Shown: positions 33,921-42,151 of the stretch, piece by piece
Position numbering within the stretch: position 1 is the stretch's first letter
Layout of the letters: each line of letters starts with the position of its first letter
Assembly (NCBI GenBank): GCA_025612245.1
Contig: JAAXKQ010000016.1
Coordinates: 62,001 to 126,000, forward strand
Source of the DNA: Ignavibacteria bacterium
Lineage (GTDB): Bacteria > Bacteroidota > Ignavibacteria > Ignavibacteriales > SURF-24
DNA: 64,000 bases
Reading direction: 5' to 3'
Position numbers and translations under genes: made by a program
Notes under the pieces: model-generated
Database searches by the model: none
Seen by the model: only the letters and a program-made list of their open reading frames with translations
Told to the model about the DNA's origin: nothing

Positions 33921-35822
33921 ATGGCTGATAACATAAATCCTGTCATAGTAACAGCAAGTGAGCTCGAAGTCCACTTCGGCGAGCATATAATTCTGGATAA
34001 AGCATCGCTCTCTATTCATGAGGGTGACCGTATTGGACTAATCGGAAGAAACGGCTCCGGAAAATCCACGTTCCTTAAGATCATTGCCGGGGCTCTGGAG
34101 CCTGACGACGGAAATGTTGCAAGAAGAAGAGACCTCCGGACTGGCTACCTGCCCCAGGAGTTCCTGCTGGATGAAAATCGGACGGTTTACGAAAACATAC
34201 TCGAAGGCGCCAGCGAAATTAAATTGCTCTTGCACGAGTACGAAACCCTGCCGCACGATTCCTCCAAAAGACACCTGCTCGAAGAGAAAATCATTGCCGC
34301 AGACGGCTGGAACCTGGATAACAGGATCGGCATCATTATGCATTCACTCAACGCCCCGCAGGCTGACAGGCTGACCGGCACACTTTCCGGCGGCGAAAAA
34401 AGACGCGTTGCAATGTGCAAGGCTTTAATTGCTCATCCGGATTTCCTCATACTTGATGAACCTACAAACCACCTGGATACCGAATCAATAGAGTGGACGG
34501 AGGATTTCCTGGCTTCTTATTCCGGTACATGCCTTTTCGTCACACACGACCGCTATTTCCTGGACAGGATTGCAAACCGCATCGTTGAGCTTTCAAACGG
34601 AACCTTCTATTCCCATAACGGCAACTATACGGATTACCTCATCAATAAGGCTGAACGCGAGTACAATCAGGAGCAGGAGGAAGGTAAAAGACAGTCCTTT
34701 TTAAGGCGCGAGCTCGAATGGGTAAGAAAAGGACCCAGGGCACGCAGAACCAAGGCCAAAAGCCGCCTAGACCACTACTTTGAAGTAGCCTCCCAACGGC
34801 CCCCGGAGAAAGAATTGGACGTGGAGATGATAATTCCGCCTGCGGCAAAACCGGGTACGAAAATCCTTAACCTTAAAAACCTCTCGGCTCAAATGGGCGG
34901 CAGGGAACTGTTTCAGGGCCTTAACTTTATTTTTGAAAAGGGAAGAAAACTGGGCATAGTAGGCAGAAACGGACTCGGAAAAACAACCCTCCTTAGGGTA
35001 ATTCTTGGCCAACTGGCCCCTGAAGCGGGCAAAGTGGAACTGGGTGAGAGAACTTTCTTTAACTATGTGGATCAGACGCGCCTCCTTCTTAATGAAAGTA
35101 ATACCGTCTTGCAGGAAATTGGTGAGGGACGCGACTTTATTGAGTTCGGAGACGAAAAGCTCACTGTCTGGAAGTACCTCAGACGCTTCCTCTTTACCGA
35201 CGACAGAATTAATACCAAAATTGAACGCCTCTCGGGCGGCGAAAAAAGCAGGCTCCTTTTGGCCCGCATACTGAAAAACGGGGGTAATTTTCTCATACTC
35301 GACGAGCCTACAAACGACCTCGACCTGCCTACGCTCAGAATCCTGGAGGAGGCATTGTCTGCCTTCAACGGCTGCGTCATTGTGGTAAGCCACGACAGGT
35401 ATTTCCTTAACCGCGTGTGTAACGGAATTCTGGCCTTTGAGGGGGAGGGAAACGTCTATTTCAGCGAAGGTGACTACGATTACTACCTCGAAAAAAGAAA
35501 GCTGAGGCTGAAGGAAATTGAACAGAAAAATCCTGCCCCGATGCAAAAGGAAAAAGCAGCCGAAAAACCGAAACCTGCCTCAAGGAAGCTTAAATGGAAA
35601 GAAGCGCGCGAGCTTGAAACAATTGAACAGGATATAATTGCGGCCGAGGATGAAGTGGCAAGGATTGAGGCCATCTTTTCATCTGCCGACTTCTACGAAA
35701 AATATGCCAGGCAGACAAATGAGCTTACTGCCGAACTGGAAAAGGCAAAAGAAAGGGTTAAAATGCTTTTTGAGAGGTGGGAAGAACTGGAAAAAATTAA
35801 AAACGGCGAGGTTACCGAATAG
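33921..35822 (+). CDS. uup: ABC-F ATPase, Uup-like
   Basis: A 633-residue soluble protein with two ABC ATPase domains and no membrane segment. Domain 1: Walker A GRNGSGKST, signature LSGGEKRR, Walker B LILDEPTNHLD. A charged linker follows (REYNQEQEEGKRQSFLRRELEW, then RARRTKAKSR). Domain 2: GRNGLGKTT, LSGGEKSR, LILDEPTNDLD. The C-terminal coiled coil (about 570-630, rich in Lys/Glu) matches Uup, which binds ribosomes or branched DNA and affects precise transposon excision. Other ABC-F subtypes are less likely given the NDLD and C-terminal coiled coil. Confidence 0.88.
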   Translation: MADNINPVIVTASELEVHFGEHIILDKASLSIHEGDRIGLIGRNGSGKSTFLKIIAGALEPDDGNVARRRDLRTGYLPQEFLLDENRTVYENILEGASEIKLLLHEYETLPHDSSKRHLLEEKIIAADGWNLDNRIGIIMHSLNAPQADRLTGTLSGGEKRRVAMCKALIAHPDFLILDEPTNHLDTESIEWTEDFLASYSGTCLFVTHDRYFLDRIANRIVELSNGTFYSHNGNYTDYLINKAEREYNQEQEEGKRQSFLRRELEWVRKGPRARRTKAKSRLDHYFEVASQRPPEKELDVEMIIPPAAKPGTKILNLKNLSAQMGGRELFQGLNFIFEKGRKLGIVGRNGLGKTTLLRVILGQLAPEAGKVELGERTFFNYVDQTRLLLNESNTVLQEIGEGRDFIEFGDEKLTVWKYLRRFLFTDDRINTKIERLSGGEKSRLLLARILKNGGNFLILDEPTNDLDLPTLRILEEALSAFNGCVIVVSHDRYFLNRVCNGILAFEGEGNVYFSEGDYDYYLEKRKLRLKEIEQKNPAPMQKEKAAEKPKPASRKLKWKEARELETIEQDIIAAEDEVARIEAIFSSADFYEKYARQTNELTAELEKAKERVKMLFERWEELEKIKNGEVTE

Positions 35823-35982
35823 GGCGGGAGACGCTAAGTGTAACGCAAGGTAACATGGGTATAAATTTAGTAAGAGAATTGTGGAATTTTAAACTATTAA
35901 AAATTTGTTCCGATAATAATACGACAGACTATCAGTTTAATTAAATTAATTCTTTAAGGGAAAGGACTTAATTATATATAAA

Positions 35983-36831
35983 ATGCCCCGGTTATCATTT
36001 ACACATAAGCCATCTGAAATGCATCTGGAGAGTCCTTCGGGTGCAGGCCATCTTTTCATTATTGGCGGAGGTCCAAGGCCGTCAGAAATGATGGAGCGGT
36101 TTATTGAGCTTGCCGGGGGTAGAGAGTCCAAAATTGTCATTATACCCGTCGCAAGCACAACCCCACTTGAGACCGGAATGCGCCATAAACTGGAGCTTGA
36201 ACTCTCAGGCTGCAGCGATGTCAGCGTCATTGACTGCCTTAGAAGGGAGGAGGCCGACAGACCTGAGAACCTCAGCATGCTCAAGGACGCAAAAGCCGTA
36301 TTTTTCTCCGGGGGAGACCAGAATAAGCTCGTTGCATTTCTTAAGGATACCAGGCTTCTTGCGAAGGTAAAGAAGGTCTATACAGCAGGCGGCCTTATCG
36401 GCGGTACCAGTGCCGGAGCTGCAATTATGAGCAAGGTTATGATCTGCGGCGACGGACTTAACGATAGTGACATCTCACCCTACCTTTTTAACCCTATAGT
36501 AAGGGAACACGTAAAACTTTCCGAAGGCTTCGGCTTCCTGGAAAACGCAATTATCGACCAGCACTTTAATACCCGCAGCAGAAAAAACCGCCTGATAAAT
36601 GCCGTCCTGGAGCACCCTTACCTCTCCGGGATAGGAATCGACGAATCTACAGCCGTCATCGTAAACTCCGGGGGAAGCTTTGAGGTTACGGGAGAAAACA
36701 ACGTGTTTGTCTTTAACGTGCTCCCGGATGATGAAAGCAGCCAGATGGATTCTTCCAGCAATATAGATATTAAAATCCTGAAGTCGGGGGATAAGTACAC
36801 TTTCCCGGTTATCCATCCCGAAAATCAATAA
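35983..36831 (+). CDS. cphB: Cyanophycinase (peptidase S51), copy 1
   Basis: A 282-residue cytosolic serine peptidase that releases beta-Asp-Arg dipeptides from cyanophycin. LFIIGGG opens the fold, GGTSAGAAIMS carries nucleophile Ser143, IIDQHFNTRSRKNRL carries catalytic His194, and GIGIDESTAVIV supplies the acidic residue. There is no signal peptide, so it is the intracellular CphB type rather than secreted CphE. The start lacks a well-spaced Shine-Dalgarno (AAGGGAAAGGA ends about 17 bases upstream); an ATG 12 codons in is the alternative. It is first of four cyanophycin genes on this strand. Confidence 0.88.
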   Translation: MPRLSFTHKPSEMHLESPSGAGHLFIIGGGPRPSEMMERFIELAGGRESKIVIIPVASTTPLETGMRHKLELELSGCSDVSVIDCLRREEADRPENLSMLKDAKAVFFSGGDQNKLVAFLKDTRLLAKVKKVYTAGGLIGGTSAGAAIMSKVMICGDGLNDSDISPYLFNPIVREHVKLSEGFGFLENAIIDQHFNTRSRKNRLINAVLEHPYLSGIGIDESTAVIVNSGGSFEVTGENNVFVFNVLPDDESSQMDSSSNIDIKILKSGDKYTFPVIHPENQ

Positions 36832-37234
36832 GAACAATTATTTCTTATACTTATAATACCTTAACCCTGTCTCTTTTATCCCCGCTATTTGAGCCTTCGG
36901 GAACCTTACGCTTAACGGCACACACACTTAAGCTTAAAAACCGCACAAACGTCTTAAGGTAAGCCATATAACTACAAATAATTCCGTAATTTACCTACAG
37001 GAAAATTCACTTAATGCCCTTTTCTTTTGACATTTTGAGCTTATATTAAATGAAAAAAAGATGAATATTATAAATTGGGCAAAATACCTGCATCCTGAAT
37101 TTCTGGCGATAACCTCGTCTGCAAAAAATGACTTCAATTATTCCACTGAAAAAAACTTTTCATTTTGCATCAATTCTTTAGATTATAGTAATAAGACAAA
37201 CAAGCGTGTCAGAGTTTAGATATTGGGGAGAGGA
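36832..37234. other. Intergenic region between the two cyanophycinase genes
   Basis: A 403-base AT-rich spacer with no convincing open frame or strong hairpin. It probably contains a promoter for the second cyanophycinase - isoaspartyl peptidase pair, implying that copy 1 may be regulated separately. Confidence 0.35.
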
Positions 37235-38167
37235 ATGAGATTACCCAAGGGTAAAATATTTGTTATCGGGGGAGCGGAACACAAAAACGACGGCCGGCCC
37301 CTTTCTATGGAAGAATATAACAAGGACTTTGAACCATTTGAAATACTAAAAGGGCTCCTGCCAGGCAAAAAAGCCGGCAGGTCAATTGAGATAATCCCTA
37401 CGGCTTCAAAGGCCCCTGAGGAGATCTGGGAGACTTATAAGGAGGCTTTCTCCGGACTTGGGTTTGCTGATGCCAATATTCTGGACGTACGCACCAGGGA
37501 AGACGCCTCAAATGAGGAATTTGTTTCTAGAATTGAAAAAGCACACACCGTTTTCTTTACCGGCGGCAGCCAGTTCAGGCTTTCAACCATACTTGGGGGC
37601 ACCAGGCTCATAGAGGCAATTGAGGAAAAATATTATGAGGACGAGAATTTTATCATTGCCGGCTCAAGTGCCGGGGCAATGGCAATGTCCAAGATCATGA
37701 TCTACGAGGGGCAAACCAAGGAGGCAATGCTTAAAGGCGATATTAAGGTGATGTCGGGCCTTGGATTTCTGGATTACTGCATCATCGATACGCATTTTTT
37801 AAAAAGAGGTAGGTTCGGGCGCCTGACACAGTCAATTATTACAAACCCAAGCTGTTCGGGTATTGGACTTGGCGAGGATACCGCTCTTTTAATTACACAG
37901 GGCAACCAGGCCGAATGCATCGGAAGCGGAATGATAATTATAATCGATGCCTCGAAAATCAAGTGTACAAATATCGTTGAGGCTGAGGACTATACGCCCC
38001 TTTGTGCCGAGGGATTGAATGTGCATATCCTTGCCAAGGGCAACGGCCACCTCATACGCGAAAGGGAATTTCTCCCTGACCTGAAAACCCCCGGGGAGAA
38101 AAATATTCATAATGGTCACAAAAATAAAAGTGTTTTGCACAATAACCATGCGGCAGAGAAAAAATGA
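37235..38167 (+). CDS. cphB: Cyanophycinase (peptidase S51), copy 2
   Basis: A 310-residue S51 peptidase, diverged from copy 1. KIFVIGGAE, then FFTGGSQFRL, AGSSAGAMAMS (nucleophile Ser145), IIDTHFLKRGRFGRL (His187) and GIGLGEDTALLI show the complete active site. A His/Asn/Lys-rich 20-residue tail at the C-terminus is unusual. The ATG at 37235 is preferred over a TTG four codons earlier because GGGGAG lies just before it. The stop overlaps the start of the isoaspartyl peptidase gene by 4 bases (ATGA), so the two activities that act in sequence are translationally coupled. Confidence 0.9.
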   Translation: MRLPKGKIFVIGGAEHKNDGRPLSMEEYNKDFEPFEILKGLLPGKKAGRSIEIIPTASKAPEEIWETYKEAFSGLGFADANILDVRTREDASNEEFVSRIEKAHTVFFTGGSQFRLSTILGGTRLIEAIEEKYYEDENFIIAGSSAGAMAMSKIMIYEGQTKEAMLKGDIKVMSGLGFLDYCIIDTHFLKRGRFGRLTQSIITNPSCSGIGLGEDTALLITQGNQAECIGSGMIIIIDASKIKCTNIVEAEDYTPLCAEGLNVHILAKGNGHLIREREFLPDLKTPGEKNIHNGHKNKSVLHNNHAAEKK

Positions 38168-39096
38168 ATTCTGAAGAAAACTTTGTCATTGCCATTCACG
38201 GCGGGGCACAGAACAAGGACAGGAACACATTTACCCCGGAGATGGAAGAGGCCTACAAAAAAGGGATCGAAGAGGCTCTTTTAACCGGCTGGGAAGTGCT
38301 GAACGACGACGGCCCTGCTCTGGATGCCGTAGAAGCCGCCGTAAGGGTCCTTGAAGATAACCCTCTTTTTAACGCCGGACGCGGCTCTGCAATTAACTGT
38401 GAAAAGGATACTGAGCAGGATGCCGCAATTATGGACGGAAAAACCTTGAAGGCCGGTTCGGTCGCGGCAATCAGGTTTGTCAAAAATCCCGTAAGCCTGG
38501 CCCGGAAGGTAATGGAAACAACAGAACACGTAATGCTGACGGGTCCCGGTGCAGAAGAGTTTGCCAGGCGTTCAGGCCTGGAGCTCCGCCCTTCGGAGTA
38601 TTTCATTACGCAGGAAAAACTCGAAGAATTCAAGAATACCCTGAACCACGAAAAGCATACCGCTGGAAAGGGAACCGTAGGAGCCGTGGCTCTCGATAAA
38701 AAAGGTGACCTTGCAGCTGCAACTTCTACCGGAGGGCTCACTAATAAGCTCAAAGGCCGCGTTGGCGACAGCCCGATCATCGGGGCAGGAACATATGCCA
38801 ATAACGAGGCATGCGCTGTCTCCTGCACGGGCGACGGAGAGTTTATCATCAGGGGAGTTTTTGCACACCTGGTCTATGCCCTCATTAAATTTAAGAACAT
38901 GTCTCTTCATGAAGCTCTCCGCGAAGTATTCCGCATAAATGGCGAAGGCCTGAAAACCGAGATGGGAATTATTGCCGTCGATAGAAAAGCTGACGCAGAG
39001 CTTTTTTATAATACCCTTCCAATGTACAGGGGATACAGGAGAAACCAGGAACCGGCATTCTTAGCAATATGGGAAGATGAGTTCAGAATTGAGTAG
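38164..39096 (+). CDS. iaaA: Isoaspartyl peptidase / plant-type L-asparaginase
   Basis: A 310-residue Ntn hydrolase that self-cleaves before Thr171 in the motif GKGTVGAVALD to form alpha and beta chains. IAIHGGA at the N-terminus, NPLFNAGRGSA and AATSTGGLTNK fit the EcAIII/IaaA family, and SCTGDGEFIIR belongs to the substrate pocket. It would split beta-Asp-Arg from cyanophycinase into Asp and Arg. It overlaps copy 2 of cyanophycinase by 4 bases and precedes cphA by 105 bases, which supports a cyanophycin role over general isoaspartyl repair. Confidence 0.93.
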   Translation: MNSEENFVIAIHGGAQNKDRNTFTPEMEEAYKKGIEEALLTGWEVLNDDGPALDAVEAAVRVLEDNPLFNAGRGSAINCEKDTEQDAAIMDGKTLKAGSVAAIRFVKNPVSLARKVMETTEHVMLTGPGAEEFARRSGLELRPSEYFITQEKLEEFKNTLNHEKHTAGKGTVGAVALDKKGDLAAATSTGGLTNKLKGRVGDSPIIGAGTYANNEACAVSCTGDGEFIIRGVFAHLVYALIKFKNMSLHEALREVFRINGEGLKTEMGIIAVDRKADAELFYNTLPMYRGYRRNQEPAFLAIWEDEFRIE

Positions 39097-39201
39097 CTTT
39101 TAGTGCACATTCAAGGCCTTTTTGTTCTATTGTGCTGCCGAATCAGACCCGACGGAGTTTGTGGATATACAAAGAGTAATGTGTAATTATCAGAGGATTT
39201 T

Positions 39202-41868
39202 ATGCGAGTATTGGAAAAAAGGGCAATGAGAGGACCAAATTACTGGAGCACCTACTGGAAAAATCTCATACTCATTCGCCTGGACCTGGAAGATTATGAA
39301 CAGAAGCCCACGGACCTGATTCCCGGATTCAGGGAAAGGATTGAAGAAGCAATTCCTTCCGTACGGCACCACCAGTGCAGCTATTACCAGGAAGGAGGGT
39401 TCTTAAGGAGAATTTCCGAAGGAACCTGGGCGGGCCACGTTATCGAGCATATTGCACTGGAACTGCAGACTCTGGCTGGAATGGATACAGGCTTCGGCAG
39501 AACACGCGCAACCGCCCTGCCGGGCATTTATAACGTCGTCTTTAACTATTTTGAAGAGGAATGCGGCCTTTATGCGGCCGATGCGGCAGTTGAAGTATTC
39601 CTTGCCCTGGCCGAAGACATGCCGATGGACCAGCTGAAGAACAAAATTGCTTTTCACGTGAAAAAGATGGCTGAAATCAGGGAAGAGGTATGCCTCGGAC
39701 CCAGCACTTCTGCCATCGTTAATGAGGCCCTTGAAAGGGGTATCCCTTTTATCAGGCTCAACGATTCTTCTCTTGTACAGCTTGGCTATGGCATATACCA
39801 GCAGAGAATTGAGGCTGCCTCGACGAGTAAAACCAGTATTATTGCCGTCGAACTTGCGGGCGACAAGAATCAGGCAAAGAGACTCCTTGCCTTCAATGGC
39901 ATCCCTGTCCCTCCGGGTAAGGTTGTTGAAGATGAATCGGAGCTCGAAGATGCCCTGCTGCTGACGGGCTTCCCGGCAGTAATTAAACCACTGGATTCAA
40001 ACCAGGGTAAGGGCATAAACCTCAACCTCATGAGCCTTGAAGAGGCGGTAAGGGCTTTCCGGGAAGCCAGGGCATTTTCTGAAAGCGTACTTGTGGAAAA
40101 GCAGCTCATAGGGCGCGATTTCAGGGCGCTCGTCGTAAATAATAAGTTTATCGCCGCAGCCGAAAGAGTGCCGGCACACGTCGTAGGTGACGGAGTGCAT
40201 TCAATAGGGCAGCTTGTGGATATAGTCAATAAGGATCCCTGGCGCGGAAATGGCCACGTCAACAACCTTACACGGATTAGTATTGACGAACAGACGCTGA
40301 GGCTTCTCAAAGAAAAAAACTATTCACCCGAAACTGTGCTTAAATTGGGCGAAATCTGCTGTTTGAAATCTACGGCAAACCTTTCAACAGGCGGTACCGC
40401 AATTGACAGAACAGATGAGGTGCACCCTTATAACGCCTTTATTTTTGAAAGGATAGCCAGGATCATTGGCCTGGACATCGCGGGACTGGACATAATTGCG
40501 CCCGATATTTCCACCCCGCTGAATGAAAACGGCGGCGGAATTGTTGAAGTCAACGCAGCCCCGGGCCTCCGCATGCATACCAGCCCCTCGATCGGCAGGA
40601 AAAGGAATGTGGCTAAAAATATCGTCGACATGCTTTATCCCCCGGGAGCCCCTTCCAGAATTCCCATAATTTCAATTACCGGAACAAACGGCAAAACCAC
40701 AACTACAAGGCTCATTGCACACATAATCAGGAGCTCGGGAAAGAAGGTTGGGTTTACGACTACTGACGGCATATACATAGACAATAACCTGGTTGAAAAA
40801 GGGGACGATACGGGGCCCATTTCGGCTAAAAAGGTACTCAGCGACTCCTCCGTTGAAGTGGCTGTGCTGGAAACGGCCAGAGGAGGCATCCTGCGCTCGG
40901 GGCTGGGCTTCGACAGGTGCAATATAGGCGTCGTGCTTAATATTACGGCCGATCACCTGGGGCAGAGAGATATCTATACGCTCGAAGACATTGCAAAGGT
41001 CAAATCCGTTGTCCCGAACAGCGTTTCTAAGGACGGTTTTGTCATACTCAATGCAGACGACCCCCTGGTCTATAATATGAGGCATGAGGTACTGGGGAAA
41101 GTCTGCCTTTTCAGCATGAAAAAAGACAACCCCTGCGTGCTCGAGCACATTGCCCGGGGAAACATAGCCTGCATTGCAGAAAGCGGCTACGTGACTCTTG
41201 CAAGAGGCGATTTGAGGCTCAGGGTGGAGAAAATTGAAAACATCCCGCTTACATTCTCAGGAAGGGCTTTATTTATGGTGCAGAATGTTCTGGCGGCAAC
41301 TCTTGCGGCTTTTGTGCACGACATAGACCTGAAAGTAATTAAAAAAGGCCTTAATTCCTTCAAGCCTACGCCTGAGAACGTCCCCGGCAGAATGAACCTT
41401 ATTGAAATGGGAAACTTTACGGTACTCGTCGACTACGCGCACAACCCTTCTGGCTTCATGGGCCTTTATAAATTCTTCTGCCGCTTCCCGCATCCCGTAA
41501 GAACGGGGATCTTTGGCGGCACGGGCGACAGGCGCGACGAGGACATATTCCTCCTTGGACGCATGGCTTCAAGAATGTTTACCAGGGTTATTATAAAAGA
41601 GGATAAGGAAAGGCGCGGTAGAAAGCCCGGCGAAATGACAAAACTCATCATCGACGGCATTCACAGCAAAAAGCCTAACCTGGAGATCCATACAATCCCA
41701 AAAGAAGAGGAAGCTATACTCTACGGAATTGAAAACGCCTCGGAAAATGAACTCATGATCGTTCTTGTAGATGAGGTCCAGGAAGTCCTTAAACTGCTCA
41801 ATGAAAAAAAGAAAGATATGGCTTCTAAACTAACCCGCAGGACTTCGCTGGTAATTCAAACGAAATAA
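39202..41868 (+). CDS. cphA: Cyanophycin synthetase CphA
   Basis: An 888-residue enzyme that adds Asp (ATP-grasp domain) and Arg (Mur-ligase-like domain) to build multi-L-arginyl-poly-L-aspartate. N-domain residues 1-160 carry GHVIEHIALELQ, in which H79-x-x-E82-H83 matches the zinc-protease-like site reported to make primers in some CphA1 enzymes. The ATP-grasp domain runs from about 210 to 480 (FPAVIKPLDSNQGKGI). The Mur-ligase domain has P-loop ITGTNGKTTTTR near residues 492-502, ITADHLGQRD and DYAHNPSGF. Length fits CphA1. AGAGG lies 7 bases before the ATG. It is last in the cyanophycin cluster. Confidence 0.96.
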   Translation: MRVLEKRAMRGPNYWSTYWKNLILIRLDLEDYEQKPTDLIPGFRERIEEAIPSVRHHQCSYYQEGGFLRRISEGTWAGHVIEHIALELQTLAGMDTGFGRTRATALPGIYNVVFNYFEEECGLYAADAAVEVFLALAEDMPMDQLKNKIAFHVKKMAEIREEVCLGPSTSAIVNEALERGIPFIRLNDSSLVQLGYGIYQQRIEAASTSKTSIIAVELAGDKNQAKRLLAFNGIPVPPGKVVEDESELEDALLLTGFPAVIKPLDSNQGKGINLNLMSLEEAVRAFREARAFSESVLVEKQLIGRDFRALVVNNKFIAAAERVPAHVVGDGVHSIGQLVDIVNKDPWRGNGHVNNLTRISIDEQTLRLLKEKNYSPETVLKLGEICCLKSTANLSTGGTAIDRTDEVHPYNAFIFERIARIIGLDIAGLDIIAPDISTPLNENGGGIVEVNAAPGLRMHTSPSIGRKRNVAKNIVDMLYPPGAPSRIPIISITGTNGKTTTTRLIAHIIRSSGKKVGFTTTDGIYIDNNLVEKGDDTGPISAKKVLSDSSVEVAVLETARGGILRSGLGFDRCNIGVVLNITADHLGQRDIYTLEDIAKVKSVVPNSVSKDGFVILNADDPLVYNMRHEVLGKVCLFSMKKDNPCVLEHIARGNIACIAESGYVTLARGDLRLRVEKIENIPLTFSGRALFMVQNVLAATLAAFVHDIDLKVIKKGLNSFKPTPENVPGRMNLIEMGNFTVLVDYAHNPSGFMGLYKFFCRFPHPVRTGIFGGTGDRRDEDIFLLGRMASRMFTRVIIKEDKERRGRKPGEMTKLIIDGIHSKKPNLEIHTIPKEEEAILYGIENASENELMIVLVDEVQEVLKLLNEKKKDMASKLTRRTSLVIQTK

Positions 41869-41994
41869 CCCGCGGAAGAGGCAAATTGGACGCAGGTGTA
41901 ATTTTAGAGTAAAGATTTTGTAAGATTTTATTTACGCGGGACTTGGATCGATTTTTTTTTGAAAGTGAAATGTGTGCCTGGGGAAGGTATAAAA

Positions 41995-42084
41995 GTGAGG
42001 CCTGAGGAATATTCTTTTGATATCCTGAAAATTCTAAGCGCGGGGTATCCTCCGCCTGTTGAGTTTATACCAGAAAGGCTTTAA
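41995..42084 (+). CDS. Possible 29-codon small ORF
   Basis: A GTG-initiated frame with AAGG 7 bases upstream encodes RPEEYSFDILKILSAGY followed by PPPVEFIPERL and a stop. The composition looks protein-like, but no family is recognised and it is very short. It may be a real small protein, a leader peptide for the HAD-ATPase gene 68 bases downstream, or a gene remnant. Confidence 0.25.
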   Translation: MRPEEYSFDILKILSAGYPPPVEFIPERL

Positions 42085-42151
42085 CTGAAAGTCTTTACGC
42101 GAAAACCTTTCAGTAGTACTTTATTTAACGTTCCGTAAAAGGATATACAAT

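Noticed and set aside
34767-35546. 259-codon minus-strand open frame inside the ABC-F gene
   Set aside because: It lies fully antisense to a clear two-domain ATPase gene and shows no family motif.
38253-38849. 198-codon minus-strand frame inside the isoaspartyl peptidase gene
   Set aside because: It is antisense to a gene with complete family motifs, and its Ser/Pro/Ala-rich translation is typical of a shadow frame.
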